Shown here one piece after another: positions 1 through 8,652 of a DNA stretch of 64,000 nucleotides; position 1 is the first letter of the stretch, and every line of letters begins with the position of its first letter. A program made the position numbers and the translations under genes. Below the pieces are notes generated by a model. It was not told the origin of the DNA. It was given only the letters and a program-made list of their open reading frames with translations, and made no database searches. Source of the DNA: Acidimicrobiaceae bacterium (GTDB lineage Bacteria > Actinomycetota > Acidimicrobiia > Acidimicrobiales > RAAP-2); NCBI GenBank assembly GCA_027315005.1, contig DAHUZT010000114.1:81273-145272 (forward strand), written 5' to 3'.

Positions 1-466
1 CGTTGGGCCATCCCGCCGGACAGCGCGTACACCGAGGCCTCGGCCCACTTCTCGAGCTGGAACTTGGCCAAGAGGTCCGACGCCGTGCGGCGCGACTGCG
101 CGGCCGAGATGCCAAAGAGCCTGCCGTGGAAGTAGAGGTTCTCCCAGACGGTGAGCTGGCGGTCGAGGGTGTTCTGCTGGCTGACGATACCCAGGATCTG
201 CTTTGCCTGCGCTGGGTGCGCCACGACGTCGATCCCTCCGACCGTCGCCCGGCCCGAGGTCGGGATCACCCTGGTGGTGAGCATGCCGGCCGTCGTCGTC
301 TTGCCCGCCCCGTTCGGACCGAGCAACCCGAAGATCTCGCCACGGCCCACAACCAGATCGAGGTGGTCGACTGCGCTGAAATCGGCACCGTCGTAGATCT
401 TGGTCAGCTCGACCGTCCTGATGACCGGGTCGTCGCCCGATCGCGGTGCGGCAAGGACAGGTTCCA
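1..466 (-). CDS. ABC transporter ATP-binding protein (drug/polyketide exporter type), 3' end outside window
   Basis: The complement of this stretch reads as the first 155 residues of an ABC ATPase and runs off the left edge. The Walker A motif GPNGAGKTT is at about residues 50-58, a Q-loop is near residue 97 and the signature LSGGMAQ is at 149-155. The spacing and the GPNGAGKTTT form fit the DrrA/CcmA-like exporters, which hydrolyse ATP at the inner face of the membrane to drive a separate permease. The permease would be expected downstream, outside the window. The ATG at 466 is the first sensible start. An SDR gene on the same strand ends 49 bp upstream, so the two could be co-transcribed. 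The substrate cannot be told. Confidence 0.9.
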
Positions 467-515
467 TCGTGGCGGTCACCGTCGACCGCCCTTCCTCGAC
501 GCAATCACCCGAGGT

Positions 516-1283
516 TCACTTGGGCGGCATCCGGATCCCGCCGTCCAGCCGTATCACCTCGGCATTCAGATAGCTGTTGGTGGCAATGTGAGCGACCAGC
601 TCTCCGTACTCGGCGGGAACTCCGAGCCGCATTGGGAAGTTGACCGACCGACCGAGTGCCTCCCGCTGCTCGTCGGGGAGCATCGCCAAGAGCGGGGTAT
701 CGAACAGTCCCGGGGCGATGGCCACCACCCGGATACCCACCACGGCCAGGTCCCGGGCGGCCGGAAGGGTCATCCCGACGACCGCCCCCTTCGAGGCCGA
801 ATAGGCCAGTTGACCAATCTGGCCGTCGAAGGCGGCCACCGATGCGGTGTTGACGATAACCCCTCGTTCTCCGTCGATTTGAGGCTCGGTGGCGGATATG
901 GCCGAAGCCGCCTTGGTCATCACGTTGAAGGTGCCGATGACGTTGAGGTTCTGGATGAACTGGAACGGCGCCAGATCGTGGGGTGATCCGTCACGGTTGA
1001 TGACCCGACCGACCCAACCTGTGCCGGCACAGTTGACTGCGATCCGGAGATTTCCTCCTTCTGCTGCCTGGTCGACTGCCTTCTGGCAGTCCGCCGGATC
1101 GGTTACGTCACCGGCGACTACGTTGGTGCCGGCACCGAGCTCCGCCACCACCGCCTTCGCCCCTTCTTCGTTTCGGTCGAACACCGTCACCCGTACACCG
1201 AGCTCGGCGAGCTTGCGTGCCGTGGCGGCACCCAGACCCGAGGCACCACCAGTCACTACTGCCGAGCATCCCTGGATCTCCAT
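516..1283 (-). CDS. SDR family dehydrogenase, 3-hydroxyacyl-CoA dehydrogenase type-2 like
   Basis: A 255-residue classical short-chain dehydrogenase. It has the nucleotide-binding TGGASGLG at residues 11-18, NCAG at 84-87, the catalytic Ser near 148 and the YSASK tetrad at 161-165. The long loop after NCAG and the C-terminal RLDGGIRMPP resemble the HSD17B10 (type 2 3-hydroxyacyl-CoA dehydrogenase) branch, which oxidises 3-hydroxyacyl-CoA with NAD+. Branch assignment is by eye, so the substrate is uncertain. It lies upstream of the ABC ATPase gene on the same strand. Confidence 0.92.
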   Translation of the reverse strand: MEIQGCSAVVTGGASGLGAATARKLAELGVRVTVFDRNEEGAKAVVAELGAGTNVVAGDVTDPADCQKAVDQAAEGGNLRIAVNCAGTGWVGRVINRDGSPHDLAPFQFIQNLNVIGTFNVMTKAASAISATEPQIDGERGVIVNTASVAAFDGQIGQLAYSASKGAVVGMTLPAARDLAVVGIRVVAIAPGLFDTPLLAMLPDEQREALGRSVNFPMRLGVPAEYGELVAHIATNSYLNAEVIRLDGGIRMPPK

Positions 1284-1363
1284 GCCAGCAGGTTACGGGA
1301 GAGCCAGTCCCCAGCCAAACCCACCCAGAATGGAGCAGTCGCGACCGGATCGGGGGCCTGCCA

Positions 1364-1408
1364 CTGGGCCGCCGCCTACTGGGCCGCCGCCTGCTGGGCC
1401 GCCGCCTG
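1364..1408. repeat. Three tandem 15-bp units at the rnhA stop codon
   Basis: Three near-identical 15-bp units (ctgggccgccgcct plus one base) lie head to tail at 1364-1378, 1379-1393 and 1394-1408. Two encode the repeated QQAAA/AQQAAAQ tail of RNase HI. The third differs at its last base and supplies the TAG stop. The repeat is short enough to expand or contract by slippage. Confidence 0.9.
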
Positions 1409-1834
1409 CTGTGTGGCCATCAGGTCGACCAGGTCGTTCATCCGGTCACCGGAATGTCCCTTCACCCATTGGAAGATGACCGACCGGTCGTCATCCAGCG
1501 CGAGGGGGAGGAGGGCCTTCCAGAGATCCTGGTTGGCCACGGGATTCCCCTGCGAGTTCCGCCAGCCACGGCGATTCCAGCCGTCCCACCACCGCTGTCG
1601 GAAGCAGTTGACGACGTAGGTCGAGTCGCTCACCACGCAGACCGGCCCGGCAAGCGTCTCGAGCGCCCGCAGCACGGCGGTGACCTCCATCCGCTGGTTT
1701 GTCGTCTCCGGCTCTCCTCCGCTGTCCGACGCACCGCCGTCGACCGCCCATGCCCATCCCCCCGGTCCCGGATTTCCGAGGCATGAGCCGTCGGTGTAGA
1801 CGACGGTACGTGTCGGGTCGCGATCACTGTTCAT
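1376..1834 (-). CDS. rnhA: Ribonuclease HI
   Basis: A 152-residue RNase HI, which cleaves the RNA strand of RNA-DNA hybrids in the cytoplasm using two metal ions. All four acidic catalytic residues can be placed: D15 (VVYTDGSCLGNPGPGGW), E50 (TTNQRMEV), D70 (VVSDSTYV) and D137 (MNDLVD). The conserved H127 is in KGHSG. The protein ends soon after D137 in an Ala/Gln tail made by a 15-bp tandem repeat, so the usual C-terminal residues are replaced by low-complexity sequence. The ATG at 1834 fits the family start. The same frame stays open far upstream, but that part is antisense to aceE. The gene is divergent from aceE. Confidence 0.93.
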   Translation of the reverse strand: MNSDRDPTRTVVYTDGSCLGNPGPGGWAWAVDGGASDSGGEPETTNQRMEVTAVLRALETLAGPVCVVSDSTYVVNCFRQRWWDGWNRRGWRNSQGNPVANQDLWKALLPLALDDDRSVIFQWVKGHSGDRMNDLVDLMATQQAAAQQAAAQ

Positions 1835-1915
1835 GACCACAGCTTGCCCGTTGATCACCACCTTGCGCACCGGAGCGCTCTTTCGCCCGACCGGCGACCG
1901 TGGGACGATGGACAG

Positions 1916-4702
1916 GTGCTCTTCGACGGCGTTAGCCACCAGTTGCCGGACGTCGATCCATCCGAGACGGAGGAATGGCTGGCGGCCTTCGATGACATCG
2001 TCGACGGGCCGGGCCGTTCGCGGGCACGCTACCTTCTGATGCGGATCCTCGAGCGGGCCCTCCAGAGGCAGGTCGAATTCCCGGCCACGGTCTCCACCCC
2101 CTACGTCAACACCATCCCGGCGGACGAGGAACCGGAGTTCCCCGGTGACGAGTATCTCGAGCGGCGTATCCGGGCGTACATCCGTTGGAACGCGGCGGTC
2201 ATGGTGGTACGGGCCAACGTCCGCTCGGAGTCCATCGGCGGCCACCTGTCCACCTATGCCAGTTCGGCCGCACTGTATGAGGTCGGCTTCAACCATTTCT
2301 TCCGGGGAAAGGGTGGCGGGCGCCCCGGGGACCAGATCTATTTCCAGGGACACGCCTCGCCCGGCATCTACGCCCGCGCCTTCGTCGAAGGGAGGCTGTC
2401 CGAGAGCCAGCTGGATGCATTCCGTTTCGAGGTGGGGGGCGATGGCCTCTCCTCCTACCCGCACCCGCGCCTCATGCCCCACTTCTGGGAGTACCCGACG
2501 GTCTCCATGGGACTCGGACCGATCAACGCAATCGGGCAGGCCCATGTGGCCCGCTACCTCAGAGCACGTGACATTGTGGACACCACAGACAGCCGGGTGT
2601 GGTGCTTCGTGGGGGATGGCGAGTTCGATGAACCCGAGACCTTGGGCGCCCTCGGCATGGCCGGTCGGGAACACCTGGACAACCTCACCTTCGTGGTGAA
2701 CTGCAACCTCCAGCGCCTCGACGGCCCGGTCAGGGGCAACGGCAAGATCATCCAGGAGCTCGAAGCGCTCTTCCGGGGAGCGGGCTGGAACGTCATCAAG
2801 GTGATCTGGGGCCGCACCTGGGACCGACTCTTGGCTCTCGATGTCGACAGCCTCCTCCTGAACAAGATGAATGCGACGGTCGACGGTGAATTCCAGAAGT
2901 ACGCCACCGAATCGGGGGCCTACATCAGGGAGCACTTCTTCGGGCCTGACCCGCGTCTCAAAGCTCTGGTGGCCGATCTCGGCGATGATGCCTTGCAGGC
3001 CCTTCCCCGGGGCGGCCATGACTACAGGAAGCTCTACGCCGCCTACCGGGCGGCCACAGAACAGGTGGGCGCTCCGACCGCCATCCTGGCCAAGACGATC
3101 AAGGGCTGGACGCTCGGGCCCGAGATCGAAGCCCGCAATGCGACCCACCAGATCAAGAGGCTGACCAGGGCGCAGCTGCTCACTCTGCGGAACCGGCTGT
3201 TTCTCCAGCAGGAGATTCCCGACGAGGCCCTCGACTCCGACCTTCCTCCCTACTATCGCCCCGATCCCGACTCGAAGTCGGGGCGCTACCTGGCGGCGAG
3301 ACGCGATGCGCTCGGCGGTCCGCTGCCACTTCGCCTCGACCGGTCGCGACCACTCGACCCCCCACCTCAGGCCACGTTCTCCGATCTACTGGCCGGGTCG
3401 AGCAAGCAAGCGGCCTCGACGACCATGGCTTTCGCCCGTCTGCTGCGCGCGCTTGTCCGTGACCCGTCGGTGGGTCGACGAATCGTTCCAATCGTTTCGG
3501 ACGAGGCCCGCACCTTCGGGCTGGAATCGATCATCAGCGAGGTGGGGATCTATGCCCCCGAGGGCCAGCGGTACACCCCCGTGGACGCCGGGCTAGCGCT
3601 CCATTACGCCGAGAGTGCCGACGGCCAGGTCCTAGAGGAGGGCATCTCCGAAGCGGGGGCCACCGCCTCCTTCACGGCGTTGGCCACCTCGTACGCCACC
3701 TGGGGCGAGCCGATGATCCCTTGTTACCTCTTCTACTCGATGTTCGGCTTCCAGCGGGTCGGCGATCTGCTCTGGGCCCTGGCCGATGCCCGGGGACGCG
3801 GATTCCTCCTTGGTTGTACCGCCGGTAGGACGGCGCTCAATGGCGAAGGGCTCCAGCATCAGGACGGACAGTCACTCCTGTTGGCCTCGGCCGTGCCGAG
3901 CGTCGCCGCCTACGACCCGGCCTTCGCCTACGAGCTGGCCGTCATCGTCGAGGACGCCATCAAGCGGATGACAGGTCCGAATGCGGAAGACCGCTACTGG
4001 TACCTCACCCTCTACAACGAGAACTATCCGATGCCCGCGCTCGCTGTCGACGGTGAGGAAGCCGACCGGATACGAGGCGGGATCATCGCCGGTATGTACC
4101 GGCATCGCCCCCGAAGCGCCCCCGTGCAACATGACGAGATCGTCCCCCCTCCGCCGAATTCACCGAAGGCGGGGAAGAAGGCGAAGACCAGGAAGCACCG
4201 TGGCCCTCCTCACGCCACATTGCTCTTCTCCGGGCCCACCTGGCGCGCGGCCACGGAGGCCAAAGACCTGCTGGCTGACGACTGGTCCGTGGACACCGAT
4301 CTCTGGTCGGTGACCTCGTACAAGGCCCTGCGCGAGGACGCCCTGTCCGCCGAGCGCTGGAACCGGCTGCACCCTTCGGCTCCCAGGCGTACCCCGTTCG
4401 TGACCGAGTGCTTGTCGGGTGGGACTGGTCCGGTCGTCGCGGTCACCGAGTACATGCGCTCTGTCCCCGATCAGGTCGCACGATGGGTCGCCCGGCCGTA
4501 CACGTCGCTCGGGACCGACGGCTTCGGACGGTCGGATACCCGCGAGGTGCTGAGGCGATTCTTCGAGATCGACGCCGCGCACCTGGTGATCGCAGCTCTC
4601 TCCGGACTCGAACGGGACGGCTGGCTTCCGGGGGGGACCACCGACAAGGCTCTGGCCCGTTACGGGGTGGACGCCGGATCTCCCGACCCGTGGTCTGCCT
4701 GA
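1916..4702 (+). CDS. aceE: Pyruvate dehydrogenase E1 component, homodimeric (AceE type)
   Basis: A protein of about 928 residues that matches the single-chain E1 of the pyruvate dehydrogenase complex: thiamine-diphosphate-dependent decarboxylation of pyruvate and reductive acetylation of the E2 lipoyl group. The N-terminal region shows YVNTIP and the GHLSTYASSAALYEVGFNHF block. The ThDP motif GDGEFDEPE is followed by NCNLQRLDGPVRGN. Later come the pyrimidine-domain PVDAG and the EEGISEAGA region. The frame is open from an ATG at 1844, but that is only 9 bp from the divergent rnhA start. The GTG at 1916, just before LFDGVSHQLPDVDP, aligns better with the family, so I chose it. No E2 or E3 gene is nearby. 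Confidence 0.95.
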   Translation: MLFDGVSHQLPDVDPSETEEWLAAFDDIVDGPGRSRARYLLMRILERALQRQVEFPATVSTPYVNTIPADEEPEFPGDEYLERRIRAYIRWNAAVMVVRANVRSESIGGHLSTYASSAALYEVGFNHFFRGKGGGRPGDQIYFQGHASPGIYARAFVEGRLSESQLDAFRFEVGGDGLSSYPHPRLMPHFWEYPTVSMGLGPINAIGQAHVARYLRARDIVDTTDSRVWCFVGDGEFDEPETLGALGMAGREHLDNLTFVVNCNLQRLDGPVRGNGKIIQELEALFRGAGWNVIKVIWGRTWDRLLALDVDSLLLNKMNATVDGEFQKYATESGAYIREHFFGPDPRLKALVADLGDDALQALPRGGHDYRKLYAAYRAATEQVGAPTAILAKTIKGWTLGPEIEARNATHQIKRLTRAQLLTLRNRLFLQQEIPDEALDSDLPPYYRPDPDSKSGRYLAARRDALGGPLPLRLDRSRPLDPPPQATFSDLLAGSSKQAASTTMAFARLLRALVRDPSVGRRIVPIVSDEARTFGLESIISEVGIYAPEGQRYTPVDAGLALHYAESADGQVLEEGISEAGATASFTALATSYATWGEPMIPCYLFYSMFGFQRVGDLLWALADARGRGFLLGCTAGRTALNGEGLQHQDGQSLLLASAVPSVAAYDPAFAYELAVIVEDAIKRMTGPNAEDRYWYLTLYNENYPMPALAVDGEEADRIRGGIIAGMYRHRPRSAPVQHDEIVPPPPNSPKAGKKAKTRKHRGPPHATLLFSGPTWRAATEAKDLLADDWSVDTDLWSVTSYKALREDALSAERWNRLHPSAPRRTPFVTECLSGGTGPVVAVTEYMRSVPDQVARWVARPYTSLGTDGFGRSDTREVLRRFFEIDAAHLVIAALSGLERDGWLPGGTTDKALARYGVDAGSPDPWSA

Positions 4703-4756
4703 GCGGCAGGTAGCGCCGGTCGGGCGCCGACCCCCCTACGCCCCTACACTCCTGGC

Positions 4757-5344
4757 ATGGCTCACGGCCTCCGTCTGACCGGCGACACCGAAGCCGACTG
4801 CCTCCTGACCGAGGATCCGCTGGCCCTGCTGATCGGCATGGTGCTCGACCAGCAGATTCCCCTCGAGCGCGCGTTCGCCGCTCCGAGACAGCTGAGGGAC
4901 CGGCTCGGCCGTGAGCTGGATGCCGGCGAGCTGGCCGCCATGGAACCTCGGGAATTGGTCGATCGATTCAGCGAGAAGCCGGCTCTACACCGGTTCCCCA
5001 AGTCGATGGCCGGGCGGGTCCAGGCGTTGTGCACCGCTGTCGTCGAGCGGTTCGACGGGGACCCGGCAGCCGTGTGGAGCAGCGTAGGTGACGGTGAGGA
5101 GTTGCTCGGCCGGGTGGAGTCGCTCCCCGGATTCGGGGAGCAGAAGGCCAGAATCTTCGTCGCCCTGCTGGGTAAGCAGCTCGGTGTGCGACCTGCTGGA
5201 TGGCGGGCTGCAGCGGAACCCTACGGTGAGCCGGACACCTTCATGTCGGTGGCCGACATCGATTCCCCCCAGGCACTGGTCAAGGTCCGGCAGTACAAGC
5301 AGGAGCTGAAGGCAACGGCCAGGGCGAGTGCTGTCACCCGGTGA
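4757..5344 (+). CDS. HhH-GPD family base-excision DNA repair protein
   Basis: A 195-residue protein beginning with MAHGLRLTGD, with a helix-hairpin-helix LPGFGEQKARIFVALLGKQLG near residues 120-140. The layout (PLALLIGMVLDQQIP, then HhH, then GEPDTFMSVADIDS) matches the small actinobacterial HhH-GPD proteins annotated as base-excision repair proteins. These are presumed DNA glycosylases; the substrate is not established. It starts 54 bp after aceE, and its 3' end overlaps the first codons of thiE. Confidence 0.85.
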   Translation: MAHGLRLTGDTEADCLLTEDPLALLIGMVLDQQIPLERAFAAPRQLRDRLGRELDAGELAAMEPRELVDRFSEKPALHRFPKSMAGRVQALCTAVVERFDGDPAAVWSSVGDGEELLGRVESLPGFGEQKARIFVALLGKQLGVRPAGWRAAAEPYGEPDTFMSVADIDSPQALVKVRQYKQELKATARASAVTR

Positions 5345-6080
5345 TGACCGGGTCTCTTGGGGACGGGAGCAGGTGACCGGGTCTTTTGGGGACGGGAGCC
5401 ACTGGGATATCGGCGCCCGACGCCTCTATCTCTGCACGCCGGACCGGCCAGACCTCGAAGAGTTCGTCGCCGCGTGCATCGACGGTGGCGTCGATATCGT
5501 CCAGCTACGGGAGAAGCACCTCTGCGACGAGCGCCTTCTGGAACGGGCCGAGGTCGTCCAGGCGGTGTGCCGCGGCCGCCGGGTCCCCTTCATCGTCAAC
5601 GACCGACCCGATCTGGCCGCAGAGATCGGGGCCGACGGGGTCCATGTAGGCCAGGACGACACCTCTCCGGTGGACGCCCGACGGATCCTGGGTGAAAGGG
5701 CGATCGTCGGCCTGTCCACCCATGAGCCCGACCAGCTGGCCGCGGCCTGCGGGGAGGGATCTTCCGGCGCCGATCCCGTACCGGTGGACTACCTGTCTGC
5801 CGGACCAGTGACCCCGACCCCCACCAAACCAGGGCGCCTCGGAACCGGTGTCGGGTACATCGGTGCGGCCGTCAGAAGGTCCCCCTGGCCGGTGTGGGTG
5901 ACCGGCGGCGTCGAACCCTCGACCGTGGGCCCACTGGTCGAGGTCGGCGCCCGTCACTTCGTCGTCGTTCGATGGCTGACCGACGCTCCCGATCCCGAGA
6001 CGCGGTCGCGTCAGCTCCGCTGCGCCATCGACGACGCCATCGACGACGCCATCAGCTGCCCCGGTGACGAGGGACACTGA
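5328..6080 (+). CDS. thiE: Thiamine phosphate synthase
   Basis: A TIM-barrel protein of about 250 residues that joins the thiazole and pyrimidine halves of thiamine. Family blocks are DIVQLREKHL (pyrophosphate-binding Arg/Lys), FIVNDRPDLAAEIGADGVHVGQDD, and YLSAGPVTPTPTKPG, the substrate-binding TPTK loop. The final phosphate-binding stretch (WVTGGVEP, then HFVVVRWL) is looser than usual. The start is unclear. GTG 5328 overlaps the previous gene, and GTG 5373 inside a tandem repeat would also work. The C-terminus carries a repeated AIDDAIDDA stretch. Product would supply ThDP, the cofactor of the nearby AceE. Confidence 0.87.
   Translation: MLSPGDDRVSWGREQVTGSFGDGSHWDIGARRLYLCTPDRPDLEEFVAACIDGGVDIVQLREKHLCDERLLERAEVVQAVCRGRRVPFIVNDRPDLAAEIGADGVHVGQDDTSPVDARRILGERAIVGLSTHEPDQLAAACGEGSSGADPVPVDYLSAGPVTPTPTKPGRLGTGVGYIGAAVRRSPWPVWVTGGVEPSTVGPLVEVGARHFVVVRWLTDAPDPETRSRQLRCAIDDAIDDAISCPGDEGH
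5345..5399. repeat. Two tandem copies of a 26-bp sequence (period 29) over the thiE start
   Basis: Copies at 5345-5370 and 5374-5399 start tgaccgggtc and end ggggacgggagc, and differ at one base. They cover the stop of the HhH-GPD gene and the possible start codons of thiE. They place a GGGAG ribosome-binding-like sequence twice. Confidence 0.9.
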
Positions 6081-6119
6081 GCCTGCCGCCCGGGGGGACC
6101 GGCGCGGCGACCCCGTCGC

Positions 6120-6734
6120 CTACGAGCTCACGACTCGGGAGCCGGGCGGGAGTGCCACCGCGGGCGAGGTCCCCACCCCGGAGATCACCAGCCGGACCGA
6201 CGAGCTGCTGACTCCTAAGAAGACCTCCGACACGTAGCGACCCGAGACGGTGAAGGTGAAGTGGCCGGTCTGACCGGAACGGCGTATGGAGAACGAGTAG
6301 GTCGAACCGGCTTGCTGGATGTTCCGTCCGAGGGCGGCATAGGACAAGTAGCCACGCGCCGGATCGAGGGCCTTGGCCCCCTGGCCCGCCTGACGGAAGA
6401 AGGTGAGATGAGCCGGAACCGCATTTGAGGGCACGCTCCGGCTCTGGTACTCGAACGAACCGATCACGTACACATAAGTCCGTCTGGCTCCGGATTCGAC
6501 GTACCCACCGAGACGGTCGGGCGCCTGGTACACGAGGTGATCGGTCTGGTTTCCCTGAGGGGTACTCTCGGTCACCACCTGGGTGTACCCACTGGCCTTC
6601 AAGGTGTTGGCGACCGCTTTGGGGAGCGGTACCCCCGAAGGTGCCTGGGAGACACCGAGGACTGCACCGCCCACTCCGAATACGACGACCAGCCCGAGCA
6701 GGAGCCAGCCGGTGAGAAATCTCGGCTCACGCAT
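6120..6734 (-). CDS. Hypothetical membrane-anchored secreted protein
   Basis: A 204-residue protein with one N-terminal membrane segment (WLLLGLVVVFGVGGAVLGV, about residues 10-28). The rest reads as an extracytoplasmic beta-rich domain with many Ser, Thr and Gly. There is no lipobox Cys, so it is probably anchored by an uncleaved signal. Features such as HLVYQAPDRLGGYVESGARRT and FSIRRSGQTGHFTFTVSGRY recall the LolA/LppX-like lipoprotein fold of actinobacteria, but this is only a resemblance. I do not recognise the family. It is on the same strand as the acyl-CoA dehydrogenase, 23 bp downstream. Confidence 0.75.
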   Translation of the reverse strand: MREPRFLTGWLLLGLVVVFGVGGAVLGVSQAPSGVPLPKAVANTLKASGYTQVVTESTPQGNQTDHLVYQAPDRLGGYVESGARRTYVYVIGSFEYQSRSVPSNAVPAHLTFFRQAGQGAKALDPARGYLSYAALGRNIQQAGSTYSFSIRRSGQTGHFTFTVSGRYVSEVFLGVSSSSVRLVISGVGTSPAVALPPGSRVVSS

Positions 6735-6757
6735 CTCGTCGCCGCCCTGACCGCTTC

Positions 6758-7873
6758 TCAGATCCCGATGCGCTGGGCGAGCTGTTCACGGTGATATGCC
6801 GGATCGCCCAACATGAGCTCCGAAGACTTCGCCCGCTTGAAGTAGAGATGAGCCGGGTGCTCCCAGGTGAAGCCGATCCCGCCATGGATCTGGATGGTCT
6901 CGGCGGCGGCGTGGAAAAAGGCCTCGGAACAGTACGATTTCGCCAGGCTCGCCACGACTGGAAGCTCGTCCGAGTCTTCCGCTGCCGCCCAGCCGGCATA
7001 GTAGGCGGCCGACTTGGCGGACTCCACCTCGAGGAGCATGTCGGCACACTTGTGCTTTATCGCCTGGAAGCTGCCGATCGGACGACCGAACTGGATGCGG
7101 GTCTTGGCGTAATCCACCGAGATGTCGAGGCAATGCTGGGCACCGCCGACCTGCTCGGCCGCCAGCGCCACCGCCGCCAGATCGAGGGTCTTCGTCAGCC
7201 CGGTGCCGGCCTCGCCGTCGGCCCCGATAAGACGGGCCGGGGTGTCGACGAACTCGAGCCTGGCCTGCTTGCGGGTCTGGTCCATGGTTGGAAGGGCGGT
7301 CCGGCTGAGCCCTCCGGCCGTCCCGTCCACAGCGAAGAGCGAAAGGCCGGCCGACGTCCGGCCCAACACGAGGACCAGGTTGGCGGTGTGGCCGTCGATC
7401 ACGAACGACTTGTGGCCGTTCAGCTTCCATTGTCCTTCCGAATGCACTGCCTCGAGCGTGATGCCGTCGGCATCCCAGCGGCCAGTGTCCTCGGTGAAGG
7501 CCAGGGTGGCGATTGTCTCTCCCGAGGCGATACCCGGAAGGAGCTCCGCCTTGGCCTCGTCGTCTTCGGAGGTGAGGATGGCATTGGTACCGAGGGCCAC
7601 GGTGGAGAAGAAGGGTGCGCAGAGCAGCGACGCCCCCATCTCCTCGAGCACGACGATCAGCTCGACGTAGGTGAATCCCGATCCCCCGAACTGTTCGGGG
7701 ATTGTGAGGGACTGGAGGCCGAGCTGTTCGGCCATCTGCGTCCAGACCCCCCGGTCATAACCTTCCGTGGTCTCCATGAGCCGGCGGACCTCCGTCTCGG
7801 GCGACTTGTCCTCCAGAAATCGGCGTACCGATCGGCGGAGCTCGTCCTGCTCATCGCTGAAGGCGAAATTCAT
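6758..7873 (-). CDS. Acyl-CoA dehydrogenase family protein (FadE/ChsE-like)
   Basis: A 371-residue flavoprotein of the acyl-CoA dehydrogenase family, which introduces the alpha-beta double bond into acyl-CoA. The N-terminal helical domain is followed by LAFTEDTGRW (flavin/substrate region) and a C-terminal domain with QIHGGIGFTWEHPAHLYFKRA. The usual YEGT catalytic-Glu motif near the end is absent. That pattern is known from actinobacterial alpha2-beta2 dehydrogenases (ChsE type), where one subunit lacks the base. No obvious partner is adjacent, so its own activity is uncertain. Confidence 0.92.
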   Translation of the reverse strand: MNFAFSDEQDELRRSVRRFLEDKSPETEVRRLMETTEGYDRGVWTQMAEQLGLQSLTIPEQFGGSGFTYVELIVVLEEMGASLLCAPFFSTVALGTNAILTSEDDEAKAELLPGIASGETIATLAFTEDTGRWDADGITLEAVHSEGQWKLNGHKSFVIDGHTANLVLVLGRTSAGLSLFAVDGTAGGLSRTALPTMDQTRKQARLEFVDTPARLIGADGEAGTGLTKTLDLAAVALAAEQVGGAQHCLDISVDYAKTRIQFGRPIGSFQAIKHKCADMLLEVESAKSAAYYAGWAAAEDSDELPVVASLAKSYCSEAFFHAAAETIQIHGGIGFTWEHPAHLYFKRAKSSELMLGDPAYHREQLAQRIGI

Positions 7874-7986
7874 CCTTGCTCACTTCCTCTGAGAACCCTG
7901 CCTGTCTACCAGAAGCAGCGAGACCCTGACCAACGAGTCGCCATGGGAAAGTAGGCTCGGGTCCGGACGGACCGGGGAGGTTCCCG

Positions 7987-8601
7987 ATGGCAGTAGCCAC
8001 CAAGGTCGACTATGAAGACGCTGCGGTGGAGGTTCATCGCCTGGTGGTCGGCCCTGTCGACAACAACGTCTACGTGATCCGTTGCCGTGCGACCGGAGCG
8101 TCGCTGCTCATCGACGCCGCGAACGAACACGAAAAGCTGCTCGAGGTGTGCCGGGCGCTCGACGTGCGACGGGTTGTCGAGACCCACGGTCATTGGGACC
8201 ACATCCAGGCGGTCGAGGCCGTGCGGGCGGCCGGGATCGACGTGGCGGTCACCGACGCCGACATGCTCCCCTCATACGATCAGCTGCTGGAAGACCGGTC
8301 GGTTCTCACGGTGGGTCGCCTCCGGATATCCACCATCGCCACACCCGGACACACCCCGGGTTCGATGTGCTTCGCGGTGGAGGGGACGCCTCTGCTGTTC
8401 ACGGGCGACACCCTTTTCCCCGGGGGCCCCGGCAACACCTCCTTCGAGAACGCCGACTTCGACACCATCATCGAGTCGATCGACGGTCGGATCTTCACCG
8501 AGTTCGGTCCGGACACCCTGGTGCTGCCCGGCCATGGCGCCGGAACCACCATTGGTGCCGAGTCACCGCATCTCGACGAATGGGTATCCCGGGGCTGGTG
8601 A
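7987..8601 (+). CDS. MBL-fold metallo-hydrolase (glyoxalase II-like)
   Basis: A 204-residue metallo-beta-lactamase-fold hydrolase. The metal-binding signature THGHWDH is at residues 66-72 (H67, H69, D71, H72). Further ligands are in TPGHTPGS, FTGDTLF and LPGHGAGT. Short proteins of this form are thioester or glyoxalase II-like hydrolases; the substrate is unknown. ATG 7987 is well supported by an upstream GGGGAGG. It is divergent from the acyl-CoA dehydrogenase and convergent with the glucosidase gene. Confidence 0.92.
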   Translation: MAVATKVDYEDAAVEVHRLVVGPVDNNVYVIRCRATGASLLIDAANEHEKLLEVCRALDVRRVVETHGHWDHIQAVEAVRAAGIDVAVTDADMLPSYDQLLEDRSVLTVGRLRISTIATPGHTPGSMCFAVEGTPLLFTGDTLFPGGPGNTSFENADFDTIIESIDGRIFTEFGPDTLVLPGHGAGTTIGAESPHLDEWVSRGW

Positions 8602-8652
8602 TCGCTGCCCGCCCGCTCCACCTCCGCTGGCGCGAATCGGTCGGCGACGGGA

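Noticed and set aside
1835..3148. Long minus-strand open frame upstream of and in frame with rnhA
   Set aside because: It is antisense to aceE, has no domain features, and arises from GC-rich codon bias. RNase HI begins at ATG 1834.
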